A DNA stretch of 64,000 bases from positions 806,001-870,000 of the forward strand of contig NZ_LT907844.1 in assembly GCF_900215505.1 (NCBI RefSeq), read 5' to 3'. This document shows positions 1 to 8,504 of the stretch, piece by piece (position 1 is the stretch's first letter; every line of letters starts with the position of its first letter). The position numbers were made by a program, and so were the translations under genes. This DNA is from Cohaesibacter sp. ES.047. Lineage in GTDB: Bacteria; Pseudomonadota; Alphaproteobacteria; Rhizobiales; Cohaesibacteraceae. The notes below the pieces were generated by a model. That model had not been told where the DNA came from. It saw only the letters and a list, made by a program, of their open reading frames with translations, and did not search any database.

Positions 1-84
1 ATCCCACAGGCGAACCTTTTTGAGATCGCTTGCCTGTTCAGGCGTTTCGGAGCGGCGCTCCGGTTTGGTCGTTTCGGCGGTCAT
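1..84 (-). CDS. Cytochrome b561-like protein, N-terminal fragment (runs off the window)
   Basis: Only the first 28 codons are present; the gene continues beyond base 1. The start is the ATG whose complement lies at 82-84. The fragment is a charged, probably cytoplasmic leader ending in VRLWD, the motif that opens the first helix of the di-haem cytochrome b561 / Ni-Fe hydrogenase b-subunit family (usually V-R-V-W-D-P). It lies directly downstream of a cytochrome c' gene on the same strand, the common cytochrome c' / cytochrome b561 pairing, which supports the call. No good Shine-Dalgarno is visible, so the start is uncertain. The identity rests on a short motif plus context. Confidence 0.5.
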   Translation of the reverse strand, partial: MTAETTKPERRSETPEQASDLKKVRLWD

Positions 85-152
85 GGTCAATCACACGTTC
101 TGAAATGGACGGGAGCCACAGACCCATATTGTCCGGGCTCCCCTTGAACGGC

Positions 153-599
153 TTATTTCTCGCGAAAGGCGTCGTGACAACTCTTGCAGCTCGCGCCGAC
201 CTGCTGAAAAGCGGCACCGAGTTCGGCTTTGCCTTTCCCTGCTTCAACCTTCAGGGTTGCGACCGCGGTTTGAAGAGCAGAGAATTTTTCCTTGAAGCCT
301 GCCATGTCTTCCCAGATCTTCGGGCTGGCTTCGGTTTTGCCCGGCATGTCCTGATTGGATGTGCCCTCGACGAAGTAGGTCGTCACATCGGTTTTGGTGA
401 TGCTGGCGAGTTTATCAGCATGCTCCTGAGCGGAGGCTGCGTCATATTCGCCCTTGATGTTGTTCATCAACGGGCGCATTTCACCGCCCATGGATTTGTA
501 AAAGGCTTGACGCGCCTTGACCGCGTCTTCCTTTTCATTGGCGAGCGCAGGTGTGGCGAGCAGTGCACAGGCGACTGCAATAAATGTAATTTTCTTCAT
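153..599 (-). CDS. Cytochrome c' (cytochrome c-556 type), periplasmic
   Basis: A 148-residue protein with a classical Sec signal peptide (MKK, hydrophobic core, cleavage after ATPALA at about residue 20). The haem-binding motif is CKSCH at residues 138-142, eleven residues from the C-terminus, as expected for the four-helix-bundle class II cytochromes c. Such proteins bind one covalent pentacoordinate haem and act in periplasmic electron transfer or NO binding. The haem would be attached by the Ccm machinery encoded at 58-61.5 kb. A cytochrome b561-like gene follows on the same strand. Family assignment is firm; the physiological partner is inferred from position. Confidence 0.9.
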   Translation of the reverse strand: MKKITFIAVACALLATPALANEKEDAVKARQAFYKSMGGEMRPLMNNIKGEYDAASAQEHADKLASITKTDVTTYFVEGTSNQDMPGKTEASPKIWEDMAGFKEKFSALQTAVATLKVEAGKGKAELGAAFQQVGASCKSCHDAFREK

Positions 600-987
600 G
601 TTTGGTCCTCTTAACTATCAATCCGTTTTGAAATCAGAATGGAACGATAAGTAATGATCCTAACATCAGTGACTGGCTCTTCACGATGAAAGTTCGTCAT
701 CCTTTCAATGAAATTTCCGTGATGACGCTCGCGCCTGTCTGATGCGGATCCCAAAAGGATTCTAGTTGCGAAAAGTCATAAGTAAAAGAGGGTAATTGGC
801 CGCATTCTGCCAATTTACGAGGCTGAACTTTTTTGCATGGGCCGCATGTATCCAAGAAAGAACAGGTGAGTTTTCTGTCGCTGGGTAAGTTTTGTGGTTT
901 GGACCGCCCCAAATTTGGCAAAAAAAAGGCAACGCGGCTTGTCGCGATGCCTCCTCTTGATATTCGGGTCAGCGCCAAACGCTGTGT
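600..987. other. Intergenic region upstream of the cytochrome c' gene
   Basis: This 388-base gap holds the promoter region of the cytochrome c' gene (transcribed leftward) and, at its right edge, the terminator of the saccharopine dehydrogenase gene. The open frames that cross it have no family signature. I saw no clear FNR-type palindrome. Confidence 0.6.
920..951 (-). terminator. Intrinsic terminator of the saccharopine dehydrogenase gene
   Basis: On the minus strand GGCATCGC pairs with GCGTTGCC (one mismatch) and is followed by eight T. It starts 37 bases past the stop codon. Confidence 0.7.
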
Positions 988-2070
988 TCAGAGGCCGGCC
1001 TTTTGGCGGATCTCATGGAACTTCAGCTCTGCATTCTTCCATTCCACCCCGTCAGGAAACCGCATCAGGGGTGCGAGAAACTGGTCGGAGAATTCTTCGG
1101 CCGCTTGCGCAGGCAACAGGGACGGCAGATTGTCGATCGATGTGACCTCGACATCATCGCCTTCACTGTTTTTGCCGACTTTTATCACGGGATCGGTCCA
1201 GCTGGTTGGCGCCTTGTAGAGCGGCAGGGGATTGAAATCCGAGAATGGGTCGCACGAGACATCGGAGATGACCTTCATGCGGGATTGGGGGGCTGACAGA
1301 TGGGTCTGATTGGCCAGAAGCAGGCCCGGTCCAGTCATCAGAACGCAATTGACCAGCAAATCATGGGACAACAGGGCAGTGCGGTTGAGGATGCGGGTTT
1401 CCTCCATGTCCCATTTGGTAACCGGCAAACCGACGGCTTCAAGGCACTCGCTGGCACCAGTGCCCGAGCGGCCCTTGGCTCCCACGACGATGGCATTTGG
1501 CATCGGGCCGTCGACTTCGTCTGCAAGCGCCTTGAGCTTGTCGATGATGTCGGACTGGCTTTCGAACGGAGAGACGCCGTTTGTGATAATGTTTTTCCCG
1601 GCGCGGCGTTCGAGCAGGCGGTGCACGCCCAGAGCGGCTCCCATCCAGCCGGCCCAGTATCCGAAGGCGGCAACGCGACGACCATCTTCACCTACCAGAA
1701 ACTCGATGTCATAGAGCAGGCCGCCGCCATTGACGAAGCGTGCCATTTCCTTTTCCCAGCCGGTCTGATCCTTGTAGATGTGTGCGAAGTGGATCATGCG
1801 GTGTGGCAGCTCCGATGGCGTTTCTGCCAGTTCCTTGAGGCCAAGAACGACGGTATCCGATGGTGCATCCACCCAGGAGCGTGGATCGGCCAGCGTGCAG
1901 CCGACCTTTTCATAGTCCTTGTCCGGAAAAGCCCGCTTGTCGCTGCGCTCAACTGTGAGGTCAAATCCCTGTTCTATGAGAATGCGCGCGTTCTTGGGCG
2001 TCAGCGCCGTGCGCCGTTCCGTCGAGCGGTCTTCATCGCGCAGCCAGATATGGGCTTTCTGTGTGGACAT
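988..2070 (-). CDS. Saccharopine dehydrogenase (NAD+, L-lysine-forming)
   Basis: A 360-residue protein of the alanine dehydrogenase/PNT-like superfamily. The N-terminus (WLRDEDRSTERRTALTP) carries the conserved substrate-binding block with the E-R-R-T-A-L-T-P signature of saccharopine dehydrogenases. A Rossmann-type region with VVGAKGRSGTGA lies around residues 195-210, as in yeast Lys1. The enzyme converts saccharopine plus NAD+ to lysine plus 2-oxoglutarate. No partner gene for the glutamate-forming half reaction lies in the window, so its direction in vivo cannot be decided here. It appears monocistronic, with its own terminator. Confidence 0.85.
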   Translation of the reverse strand: MSTQKAHIWLRDEDRSTERRTALTPKNARILIEQGFDLTVERSDKRAFPDKDYEKVGCTLADPRSWVDAPSDTVVLGLKELAETPSELPHRMIHFAHIYKDQTGWEKEMARFVNGGGLLYDIEFLVGEDGRRVAAFGYWAGWMGAALGVHRLLERRAGKNIITNGVSPFESQSDIIDKLKALADEVDGPMPNAIVVGAKGRSGTGASECLEAVGLPVTKWDMEETRILNRTALLSHDLLVNCVLMTGPGLLLANQTHLSAPQSRMKVISDVSCDPFSDFNPLPLYKAPTSWTDPVIKVGKNSEGDDVEVTSIDNLPSLLPAQAAEEFSDQFLAPLMRFPDGVEWKNAELKFHEIRQKAGL

Positions 2071-2367
2071 GAAACATCTCCGTAAGGTTGGGCTTTATAT
2101 CTGCTTGCATTCGCCGGTTCCCTTCCGCGCGATGGCAGATTTATTCTTGGCGCTACAATAGCCTTTTTGCGACAAAATGATAGAAAAACCAATGATCGTG
2201 GATGTTGCTTGTTGATGCGCGTTGAGCATGAGCCGGGACCATATGGTTCGCTCATATCTCGCCATTTACCATTTGAGGAATTGGGTGAGGTGTGTGCAAA
2301 AACTGCGATGGCGATTATGAATCTGTTTAATCTTCCCGGATAAAATCCACTATATCTAGGAGGCTGA

Positions 2368-3621
2368 ATGCACGTAATTCTTGATATTGCTACTATATAT
2401 ATGTGCTTGTTTCTGTCGGTCTCGGTCGCGGCTGTGACCATGTCGATTGTATGGTACAGCAATCCTAATGAAACAGCTGCCGGCCTCTGGACCGCTTCCT
2501 ACGCCTTGGGTGCGTTCACCCTTCTGGTGCTTTTCCTGCTGCCCGGATTTTCGCAGGTCGCCTCAGCGATCAACACCACCAGTTCGCTCGTCACCTTCCT
2601 GCTTCTATGGTCCGGATTTCGCGTCTTCAACCACAAGTCCGTTCCCTATGCGCTGTTTCTGCTGGTTCCGGCGCTTTATATTGCGGCGTGTTTCCTCTGG
2701 CCTGTCCTCTATCACAATCTCAATATCAATCTGGCGATGCAGTCTGCCTTCATCGTGCTGATAACCTTTGCCAGTGCCTATGAAATCCTCGGCGGCCCTG
2801 GCAATTTGCAGCTTTCGATGTCCCGCCCGATTGCCGTTGCCCTGCTTGCGCATGGGTTGTTCCGTTTGGTGATGATCTATCTGGTTTTTGCATTGCCTTC
2901 CGACGTTGAGAACGGGCGTATGGTGGCTGATTGGTGGAAGTTCTTGCTGCTCGAAATTTTTGTCAGCACAAGCTTCATGGTGATGATGACGATCATTCTG
3001 CTCAAGGACCGTAGCGAGCAACTGCATCGCATCGCTTCTGAAACCGATGTGCTCACCGGCATCGCAAACCGCCGTGCCTTCATCGACCAGTGCGATCTGC
3101 TCCTGCAACGCCATGACAATGCGCAGGTGTTGGCGATGCTCGATCTGGATCACTTCAAGTCGGTGAATGACGGGTTTGGCCACAATGCAGGAGACAGGGT
3201 GCTGTCGGAAGTCGCACGGATTGTTACCGAGTTGCTGCCCGATGAGGTGCTTTTCGGCCGCATGGGCGGTGAAGAGTTCGCGCTTTTCCTGCCAAACGGG
3301 CATTCAGACGTCAGGGCGTTCATGGAAACGATCCGGGAGGCCATTGCCAAGGCCGAAATCCGGCACAAGGGGGTGCCTGTTCCGGTGACCATCAGCATCG
3401 GCTTCGCCACCGTCAAACAGGCGGGCACCGAATTCGACCTGTTGTTTGCCGCGGCCGACCGTGCGCTTTATAGTGCCAAGCAAAGCGGCCGCAATTGTGT
3501 GTGCCGATTCTCTGTGTCCCAGCTGCTCACGAGCGTTGAGAAAGCGACCTTGAAGAAGGCGTTTCAGACCAGCATGCAACGCAGGCCCGGTCCGGAACCG
3601 ATCGGGCTTGAGGCGAGCTGA
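2368..3621 (+). CDS. Membrane-bound diguanylate cyclase (7-TM plus GGDEF)
   Basis: A 417-residue protein. Residues 1-210 hold about seven hydrophobic segments (roughly 5-28, 34-58, 62-84, 90-112, 117-140, 150-175, 187-210), an integral membrane sensor without a recognisable ligand motif. A GGDEF domain follows, with DVLTGIANRR, LDLDHFKSVND and the active-site motif GGEEF near residue 295. It should make cyclic di-GMP from two GTP at the inner membrane. The RxxD inhibitory site normally five residues before GGEEF is not present. AGGAGG lies six bases before the ATG, fixing the start. No EAL or PilZ partner is nearby. Confidence 0.88.
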   Translation: MHVILDIATIYMCLFLSVSVAAVTMSIVWYSNPNETAAGLWTASYALGAFTLLVLFLLPGFSQVASAINTTSSLVTFLLLWSGFRVFNHKSVPYALFLLVPALYIAACFLWPVLYHNLNINLAMQSAFIVLITFASAYEILGGPGNLQLSMSRPIAVALLAHGLFRLVMIYLVFALPSDVENGRMVADWWKFLLLEIFVSTSFMVMMTIILLKDRSEQLHRIASETDVLTGIANRRAFIDQCDLLLQRHDNAQVLAMLDLDHFKSVNDGFGHNAGDRVLSEVARIVTELLPDEVLFGRMGGEEFALFLPNGHSDVRAFMETIREAIAKAEIRHKGVPVPVTISIGFATVKQAGTEFDLLFAAADRALYSAKQSGRNCVCRFSVSQLLTSVEKATLKKAFQTSMQRRPGPEPIGLEAS

Positions 3622-3698
3622 CGTGTCCGTGTCGCTGTTCCATTCTCGCCTTTCCATGCCAAAAGCGATGAAAAGCCCCGGTTTTGGCGCAATTCCGG

Positions 3699-3727
3699 TT
3701 GACGCAGACGCCATTTGCGGCTAGAAA
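3699..3727 (+). promoter_or_regulatory. Predicted sigma-70-type promoter for a short transcript before ffh
   Basis: TTGACG (3699-3704), a 17-base spacer and TAGAAA (3722-3727). It lies after the diguanylate cyclase stop and 108 bases before a strong terminator, so it would drive a transcript of about 110 bases. Confidence 0.45.
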
Positions 3728-3733
3728 CCGCCC

Positions 3734-3843
3734 ATTCTCATCATGAGACACGACATAGTGAGCCACTGACCCGGTCCCGAAAAGGTGTAAAGAGAACCGG
3801 GAAGTCCCCATCCGACAGCGCGTTGCGCCCTCGGATGTTTTTT
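3734..3843 (+). ncRNA. Candidate small RNA upstream of ffh
   Basis: The interval between a promoter-like pair (3699-3727) and an intrinsic terminator (3809-3843) contains no convincing coding sequence. Two further structured elements are visible: the palindrome CTCAT-C-ATGAG around 3736-3746, and CCCGGT (about 3771) pairing with ACCGGG (about 3796) around an A-rich loop. The signal recognition particle RNA tetraloop region (GGAAGGAAGCAGCC) is absent, so this is not 4.5S RNA despite the neighbour. The CCGAAAAG...ACCGG part resembles widely dispersed rhizobial palindromic repeats, so a mobile repeat remains an alternative. Transcription is inferred only. Confidence 0.35.
3809..3843 (+). terminator. 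Intrinsic terminator before ffh
   Basis: CATCCGA (3809-3815) pairs with TCGGATG (3831-3837), with an inner GCGC/GCGC stem, followed by six T (3838-3843). It is 100 bases before the ffh start, too far from the preceding gene's stop (3621) to be obviously its terminator. Confidence 0.75.
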
Positions 3844-3942
3844 GTGTTATGCGCCTTTTTCGAGAAAAGGCGGTTGGCACAAAGCGGTGAAGCGCCCACC
3901 TTTGATGTGACGTCATGATGAGAAGAGGCAAAGGAGCAATGA

Positions 3943-5490
3943 ATGTTTGAATCTCTATCAGATCGCCTTGGCGGTATTTTTGACAAGCTCTCGAAGCGTG
4001 GTGCGCTCTCGGAGTCTGATGTCAATACCGCGTTGCGCGAAGTGCGCCGTGCTCTGATCGAGGCCGACGTTGCTCTGGATGTTGTGCGCACCTTCACCGA
4101 GCGCGTGAAAGAACGCGCTGTCGGTGTCGAGGTGATCAAGTCGGTCAGCCCGGCCCAGATGGTCGTCAAGCTGGTGAATGACCAGTTGGTCGAAATGCTC
4201 GGCTCGGACGCGCAGACGATCGATCTGAATGCACCGTCGCCTGTCCCGATCATGATGGTTGGTCTGCAGGGGTCTGGTAAAACGACCTCCACCGCCAAGA
4301 TTGCCTTGCGGCTGCAGACCCGTGAGCGCAAGAAGGTTCTGATGGCCTCGCTCGATACCCGCCGTCCTGCTGCGCAGGAGCAGCTGCGGGTGCTGGGCGA
4401 GCAGAATGGCATCGACACCCTGCCGATCGTTGAAGGTCAGAGCCCGACCCAGATTGCCGAACGGGCGATGAATGCCGCGCGTTTGGGCGGCTTTGATGTT
4501 GTCATGCTCGATACCGCAGGCCGGACCCACGTGGACGAGCCGCTGATGGTCGAGATGGTCGATATCCGCAAGGTGACCAATCCGCACGAAATCCTTCTGG
4601 TGGCCGATAGCCTGACCGGTCAGGATGCGGTGAATGTCGCCAAGAGCTTTGACGAGCGCATGGATATCACCGGTATCGTTCTGACCCGTGTCGACGGGGA
4701 CGGTCGTGGTGGTGCTGCGCTGTCCATGCGGGCTGTGACCGGCAAGCCGATCAAGCTTTTGGGTGTGGGTGAGAAAGCCGATGCCCTTGAAGAATTCCAT
4801 CCCGAGCGTGTTGCCGGCCGTATTCTGGGCATGGGCGACATTGTCAGCTTGGTTGAGAAAGCCGCCGAAAATATCGATGCTGAGAAAGCTGCCGCTGCTG
4901 CGGAAAAACTGCGCAAGGGCAAGTTCGACCTCGAGGATCTCAAGGATCAACTCGGTCAGATGGCCAAAATGGGCGGTATGAGCGGCATCATGGGGTTGAT
5001 GCCCGGTGTCGGGAAAATGAAGAAACAGATGGCTGCGGCCAATCTTGATGATTCCGTTGTTGGTCGTCAGGTGGCGATCATCAATTCAATGACCCGGGCC
5101 GAGCGGCGCAATCCCAAGCTGCTCAATGCCAGCCGCAAGAAACGCATTGCCGCCGGCTCCGGCGTGCATGTTTCCGAGATCAACAAGCTTCTCAAGATGC
5201 ATCGCCAGATGGCGGACATGATGAAGATGCTGGGCAAGAAAAAGGGCGGTCTTGGCGGTCTGTTTGATGGCGGCGGTACGCCTCAGGTGGATCCGGCCCA
5301 GCTCGAAGCAATGCAGAAATCCGGTCAGATGCCTGATATGGGCGATCTGGCCAAAGGAATGGGCGGAGGCCTGCCTGGTGGCGGTTTTCCCGGAGGTTTG
5401 CCTGGCGGAATGCCTGGTCTTCCCGGTTTGGGTGGTCCGAAATTTCCCGGCCTTGGCGGTATGCCAGGGAAAGGCAAGAAGAAACGCTGA
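3943..5490 (+). CDS. ffh: Signal recognition particle protein Ffh (SRP54)
   Basis: A 515-residue GTPase that binds 4.5S RNA and signal sequences of nascent membrane proteins and docks with FtsY (encoded at 55.9 kb). Order of parts: N domain (1-90), G domain with P-loop GLQGSGKTTS near 108, DTRRPAA and DTAGRTHVD, TRVDGDGRGG, then the methionine-rich M domain from about 300. The tail after about 420 is unusually rich in Gly, Met and Pro. GGAG six bases before the ATG decides the start; an ATG four bases earlier is closed by an immediate stop. It heads ffh-rpsP-rimM-trmD. Confidence 0.97.
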   Translation: MFESLSDRLGGIFDKLSKRGALSESDVNTALREVRRALIEADVALDVVRTFTERVKERAVGVEVIKSVSPAQMVVKLVNDQLVEMLGSDAQTIDLNAPSPVPIMMVGLQGSGKTTSTAKIALRLQTRERKKVLMASLDTRRPAAQEQLRVLGEQNGIDTLPIVEGQSPTQIAERAMNAARLGGFDVVMLDTAGRTHVDEPLMVEMVDIRKVTNPHEILLVADSLTGQDAVNVAKSFDERMDITGIVLTRVDGDGRGGAALSMRAVTGKPIKLLGVGEKADALEEFHPERVAGRILGMGDIVSLVEKAAENIDAEKAAAAAEKLRKGKFDLEDLKDQLGQMAKMGGMSGIMGLMPGVGKMKKQMAAANLDDSVVGRQVAIINSMTRAERRNPKLLNASRKKRIAAGSGVHVSEINKLLKMHRQMADMMKMLGKKKGGLGGLFDGGGTPQVDPAQLEAMQKSGQMPDMGDLAKGMGGGLPGGGFPGGLPGGMPGLPGLGGPKFPGLGGMPGKGKKKR

Positions 5491-5602
5491 ACCAATCCGC
5501 ATGGTTGGTTTGACATCGAACTGAAAGGCCAAGGGCTGGCAACAGCCATGAAAAAGTTGGTCAAAAACACAAAGAATAAGGCTAATTTGGAAAGGAAACT
5601 CC

Positions 5603-6010
5603 ATGGCTACTAGAATTCGTCTGGCTCGCGGCGGCTCCAAGAAACGCCCGCATTACAGTGTCGTTATTGCTGATATCCGCTCTCCGCGTGATGGCCGCTT
5701 CATCGAGAAAGTCGGCACCTACAATCCGCTGCTGTCGAAAGATGATGAGCGCCGCGTCATTCTAAAAGAAGATCGCATCAAGCATTGGCTCGAGCAGGGT
5801 GCTGTTCCGACCGATCGCGTTCTGCGCTTCCTTGATGCTGCTGGCATGGCGACCCGTCCTTCTCGCAACAACCCGAACAAGGCAAAACTGGGCAAAAAAG
5901 CTCAGGAACGTCTTGATGAGCTGCGTGCGAAAGAAGAAGCAGCAGCTGCTGCCGCTGAAGCTGCAGCCGCACCGGCTGAAGAAGCAAGCGAAGAAGCGAC
6001 TGCGGAGTAA
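5603..6010 (+). CDS. rpsP: 30S ribosomal protein S16
   Basis: A 135-residue protein. The first 80 or so residues are the S16 core, beginning [20 protein letters not shown] and including [13 protein letters not shown]. The remaining C-terminal part is an Ala/Glu-rich extension, common in alphaproteobacteria and probably flexible. S16 is an assembly protein of the small subunit body. AAGGAAACTCC precedes the ATG. A strong terminator follows, so rimM and trmD may depend on read-through or their own promoter. Confidence 0.97.
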   Translation: MATRIRLARGGSKKRPHYSVVIADIRSPRDGRFIEKVGTYNPLLSKDDERRVILKEDRIKHWLEQGAVPTDRVLRFLDAAGMATRPSRNNPNKAKLGKKAQERLDELRAKEEAAAAAAEAAAAPAEEASEEATAE

Positions 6011-6025
6011 TCCCATTCGATTTGA

Positions 6026-6058
6026 GGGAGTTCGGGCCGATGCCCGGACTCCCTTTTT
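6026..6058 (+). terminator. Intrinsic terminator after rpsP
   Basis: GGGAGTTCGGGC pairs with GCCCGGACTCCC (one G-U pair) around a four-base loop and is followed by five T. It sits between rpsP and rimM and may set the ratio of ribosomal protein to maturation factors. Confidence 0.85.
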
Positions 6059-6087
6059 GATTCCCCCTCATTTTATTTCCACATGGG

Positions 6088-6708
6088 ATGACTGCCATGG
6101 CCAAGACCCCTTCAGAGCCTGAGGGCAAGATTTGCATCGCCCAGATCGGGGCAGCGCACGGCGTGCGCGGTGAGGTTCGGATCAAACTGTTCTCCGACGA
6201 TCCCAATAGCCTGACCCAATATGGACCGCTTGAGACGGCGGATGGAAAACGGCACTTCAAGATTGTTTCGGCCCGCTTTGCCAAGACAGTTTTTGTCTGC
6301 CGGATCAAGGGCCTGACTGATCGTAACGAGGCCGAGGCACTCAATGGCGTGCGGCTCTATGTGGATCGGGAACAGCTGCCCGAGCTCGAGGAAGAGGAAT
6401 TCTATCATTCCGATCTCATCGGACTGGATGCCCGTCTTGAGGATGGTACAGTGCTCGGGTCCATCCTTGCCGTTCACGACTTCGGCGCGGGGGATCTCCT
6501 TGATATCGTGCCCAGTCGGGGCAAGGGGCTTTATGTTCCCTTCACCCGCGAAGCCGTTCCGCATGTCTCGCTGGACGAGGGCTATGTCACTGTGATCCCG
6601 CCTGAGGGTTTGCTTGATGAGGCAGACGAAAGCGAGCGATCATTGGAAGGCGAGGGGGCTGATTTCAGCGCCCAGCCAGAGCTTCTCGATGGCCTCAAAA
6701 AGGACTGA
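6088..6708 (+). CDS. rimM: Ribosome maturation factor RimM
   Basis: A 206-residue protein binding 30S subunits through S19 and helping 16S 3'-domain maturation. The N-terminal RimM fold carries IGAAHGVRGEVRIKLFSDD, and the C-terminal PRC barrel carries YHSDLIGLDA and LYVPFTREAVPHVSL. The last 35 residues are acidic and not conserved. The start could equally be the ATG three codons downstream at 6097; neither has a strong Shine-Dalgarno. It lies between rpsP and trmD, the order found across proteobacteria, with 9 bases to trmD. Confidence 0.95.
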   Translation: MTAMAKTPSEPEGKICIAQIGAAHGVRGEVRIKLFSDDPNSLTQYGPLETADGKRHFKIVSARFAKTVFVCRIKGLTDRNEAEALNGVRLYVDREQLPELEEEEFYHSDLIGLDARLEDGTVLGSILAVHDFGAGDLLDIVPSRGKGLYVPFTREAVPHVSLDEGYVTVIPPEGLLDEADESERSLEGEGADFSAQPELLDGLKKD

Positions 6709-6717
6709 TCGGATCTG

Positions 6718-7470
6718 ATGATGTCGGACGAGACCCTGCCTGTTAAGGACGATGTGGTGTGTGCACCATGGCATGCCACCGTTCTGACCCTTTATCCCGA
6801 CATGTTCCCCGGACCGCTTGGCACGTCTTTGGCTGGCCGCGGGCTCGAAAAGGGCTTGTGGACGCTCGATACCCTGCATATTCGCGAATTTGCCGAGGGC
6901 AAGCATCGCAATGTCGATGACACGCCGGCTGGCGGCGGTGCTGGCATGGTTCTGCGGCCCGATGTGCTGGCCCGGGCCATCGATCATGCGAGCGGCGAGA
7001 ATGATGACCGGCCGCGCATTCTTCTGTCGCCGCGCGGCGCTCCATTGACGCAGCAAAAGGTCAGGGAGCTAAAGGATGCAGGCGGAGCCATTCTCGTTTG
7101 CGGGCGCTTTGAAGGGGTGGACCAGAGGGTTATCGAGGCGCGCAATCTTGAGGAGATTTCCATCGGCGATTATATCCTGTCCGGTGGTGAGGTTGGCGCG
7201 ATGGTTCTGATGGATGCTGTCGTGCGTCTGTTGCCCGGTGTGATGGGCAAGATTGCATCGGGCGAGGATGAGAGCTTTGAAAGCGGCTTGCTCGAATATC
7301 CTCATTATACCCGCCCAACCGAGTGGGAAGGGCACGAGATTCCTGAGATCCTTGCGTCCGGTCATCACGGCAAAATTGCCGATTGGCGTTTTGAGCAAGC
7401 CGTCGAATTGACCCGTGAACGACGTCCCGATCTTTACGAGGCTTGGGTCGAGCGACAGAAAAAGCCCTGA
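6718..7470 (+). CDS. trmD: tRNA (guanine-N1)-methyltransferase TrmD
   Basis: A 250-residue SPOUT methyltransferase that makes m1G37 in tRNAs reading CNN and CGG codons, preventing +1 frameshifting. Family landmarks are [16 protein letters not shown] near the start, [29 protein letters not shown], the knot segment [15 protein letters not shown] with [13 protein letters not shown], and LEYPHYTRP. Two adjacent ATGs (6718, 6721) are possible starts. It is coupled to rimM with a 9-base gap. Confidence 0.96.
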   Translation: MMSDETLPVKDDVVCAPWHATVLTLYPDMFPGPLGTSLAGRGLEKGLWTLDTLHIREFAEGKHRNVDDTPAGGGAGMVLRPDVLARAIDHASGENDDRPRILLSPRGAPLTQQKVRELKDAGGAILVCGRFEGVDQRVIEARNLEEISIGDYILSGGEVGAMVLMDAVVRLLPGVMGKIASGEDESFESGLLEYPHYTRPTEWEGHEIPEILASGHHGKIADWRFEQAVELTRERRPDLYEAWVERQKKP

Positions 7471-7621
7471 AACTGGCGGCTTTGCTCGGTTTTACCTTAT
7501 TTGGTTGTGTTGATCTTGAGGGTGCATCTTCGAGCTGAATGGGTTAGGGTGGTTTTTGTCAGCACAATATAATTGTAAGAATAGCTGGTCATAAATTCAC
7601 TCCGAACTCAAGGTTCTAGCG

Positions 7622-8443
7622 ATGCGAATGCGACTCGGCTGCAAGCTGACGTTCGAGCTTCCGGCTCCCACACCGATGATCAACATCCTCAATGTGCATT
7701 ATTCCCGCGCCAGCGATATGGAGCGTCCGGATCTATTGCGGACGGTACCGTCCGTGCCGGTTGAGGCCTATCGTGATCCGTTTGGCAACTGGTGCAACAG
7801 GCTGGTGGCGCCCGCCGGACTGTTGACGATTGAGACGGATGGTGTGATCCGGGACGCTGGCCTTTCTGATCCCATTGACAAATCGGCGCTGCAAGTGCCG
7901 GTGGAGCAGTTGCCCGCTGAGGTTTTGACCTATCTTTTACCCAGCCGCTATTGCGAGTCCGATGTGTTGTCCGACTTTGCCTGGCAGCAATTCGGGCAAA
8001 TGGGGTTCGGCTGGGAGCGTGTACAGGCGGTCTGCGATTTCGTGCACAATCACATCCAGTTCGGCTATGAGCATTCCCGTCCGACGCGGACGGCTGCCGA
8101 TGGCTTGCGTGAGGGAACCGGGGTCTGCCGGGATTTTGCGCATTTGGCGATTGCGCTTTGCCGTTCACTGAATATTCCGGCGCGCTATTGCACAGGGTAT
8201 ATCAGCGACGTCAATCAGCCGCCCAATCCAGCACCCATGGACTTTGCTGCGTGGATGGAAGTGTATCTGGGGGGCAAATGGTGGGTGTTTGATCCGCGCA
8301 ACAATGACATCCGGTTTGGTCGGGTGTTGATTGCACGAGGCCGGGACGCGGCTGATGTGCCCATGACGCACAGTTTTGGCAAGCACGAGCTTAAAGGCTT
8401 TGAAGTCTGGGTCGATCAAATCGAGGATCTGGCTGATCAATAG
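7622..8443 (+). CDS. Transglutaminase-like cysteine hydrolase family protein
   Basis: A 273-residue cytoplasmic protein (no signal peptide). The N-terminal 100 or so residues form the beta-rich domain of bacterial transglutaminase-like proteins. The catalytic domain shows GTGVCRDFAHLAIALCRSLNIPARYCTGY near residues 163-190, with the nucleophilic Cys, then a His (DFAAWMEVYLGGKWWVFDPRNN) and an Asp completing the triad. Proteins of this fold act as proteases, amidases or cross-linkers; the substrate is unknown. It stands alone, 150 bases after trmD, with no cyanophycin or peptide-tagging partner nearby. Confidence 0.85.
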   Translation: MRMRLGCKLTFELPAPTPMINILNVHYSRASDMERPDLLRTVPSVPVEAYRDPFGNWCNRLVAPAGLLTIETDGVIRDAGLSDPIDKSALQVPVEQLPAEVLTYLLPSRYCESDVLSDFAWQQFGQMGFGWERVQAVCDFVHNHIQFGYEHSRPTRTAADGLREGTGVCRDFAHLAIALCRSLNIPARYCTGYISDVNQPPNPAPMDFAAWMEVYLGGKWWVFDPRNNDIRFGRVLIARGRDAADVPMTHSFGKHELKGFEVWVDQIEDLADQ

Positions 8444-8504
8444 TCGATGCAGCGACTGACATGATGATGGCGAAGCCTATCAACGGCCTCAATGCGTCGA
8501 TGTC

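Noticed and set aside
697..978. 93-codon minus-strand frame containing CGPCKKV, like a thioredoxin motif
   Set aside because: No thioredoxin fold around the motif, no ribosome-binding site, and it lies in an ordinary intergenic region with a terminator.
1300..2085. 261-codon frame opposite saccharopine dehydrogenase
   Set aside because: Antisense shadow of a well-conserved gene in GC-rich DNA; no signature.
3622..3942. 4.5S (SRP) RNA gene upstream of ffh
   Set aside because: The conserved GGAAGGAAGCAGCC core is not present on either strand.
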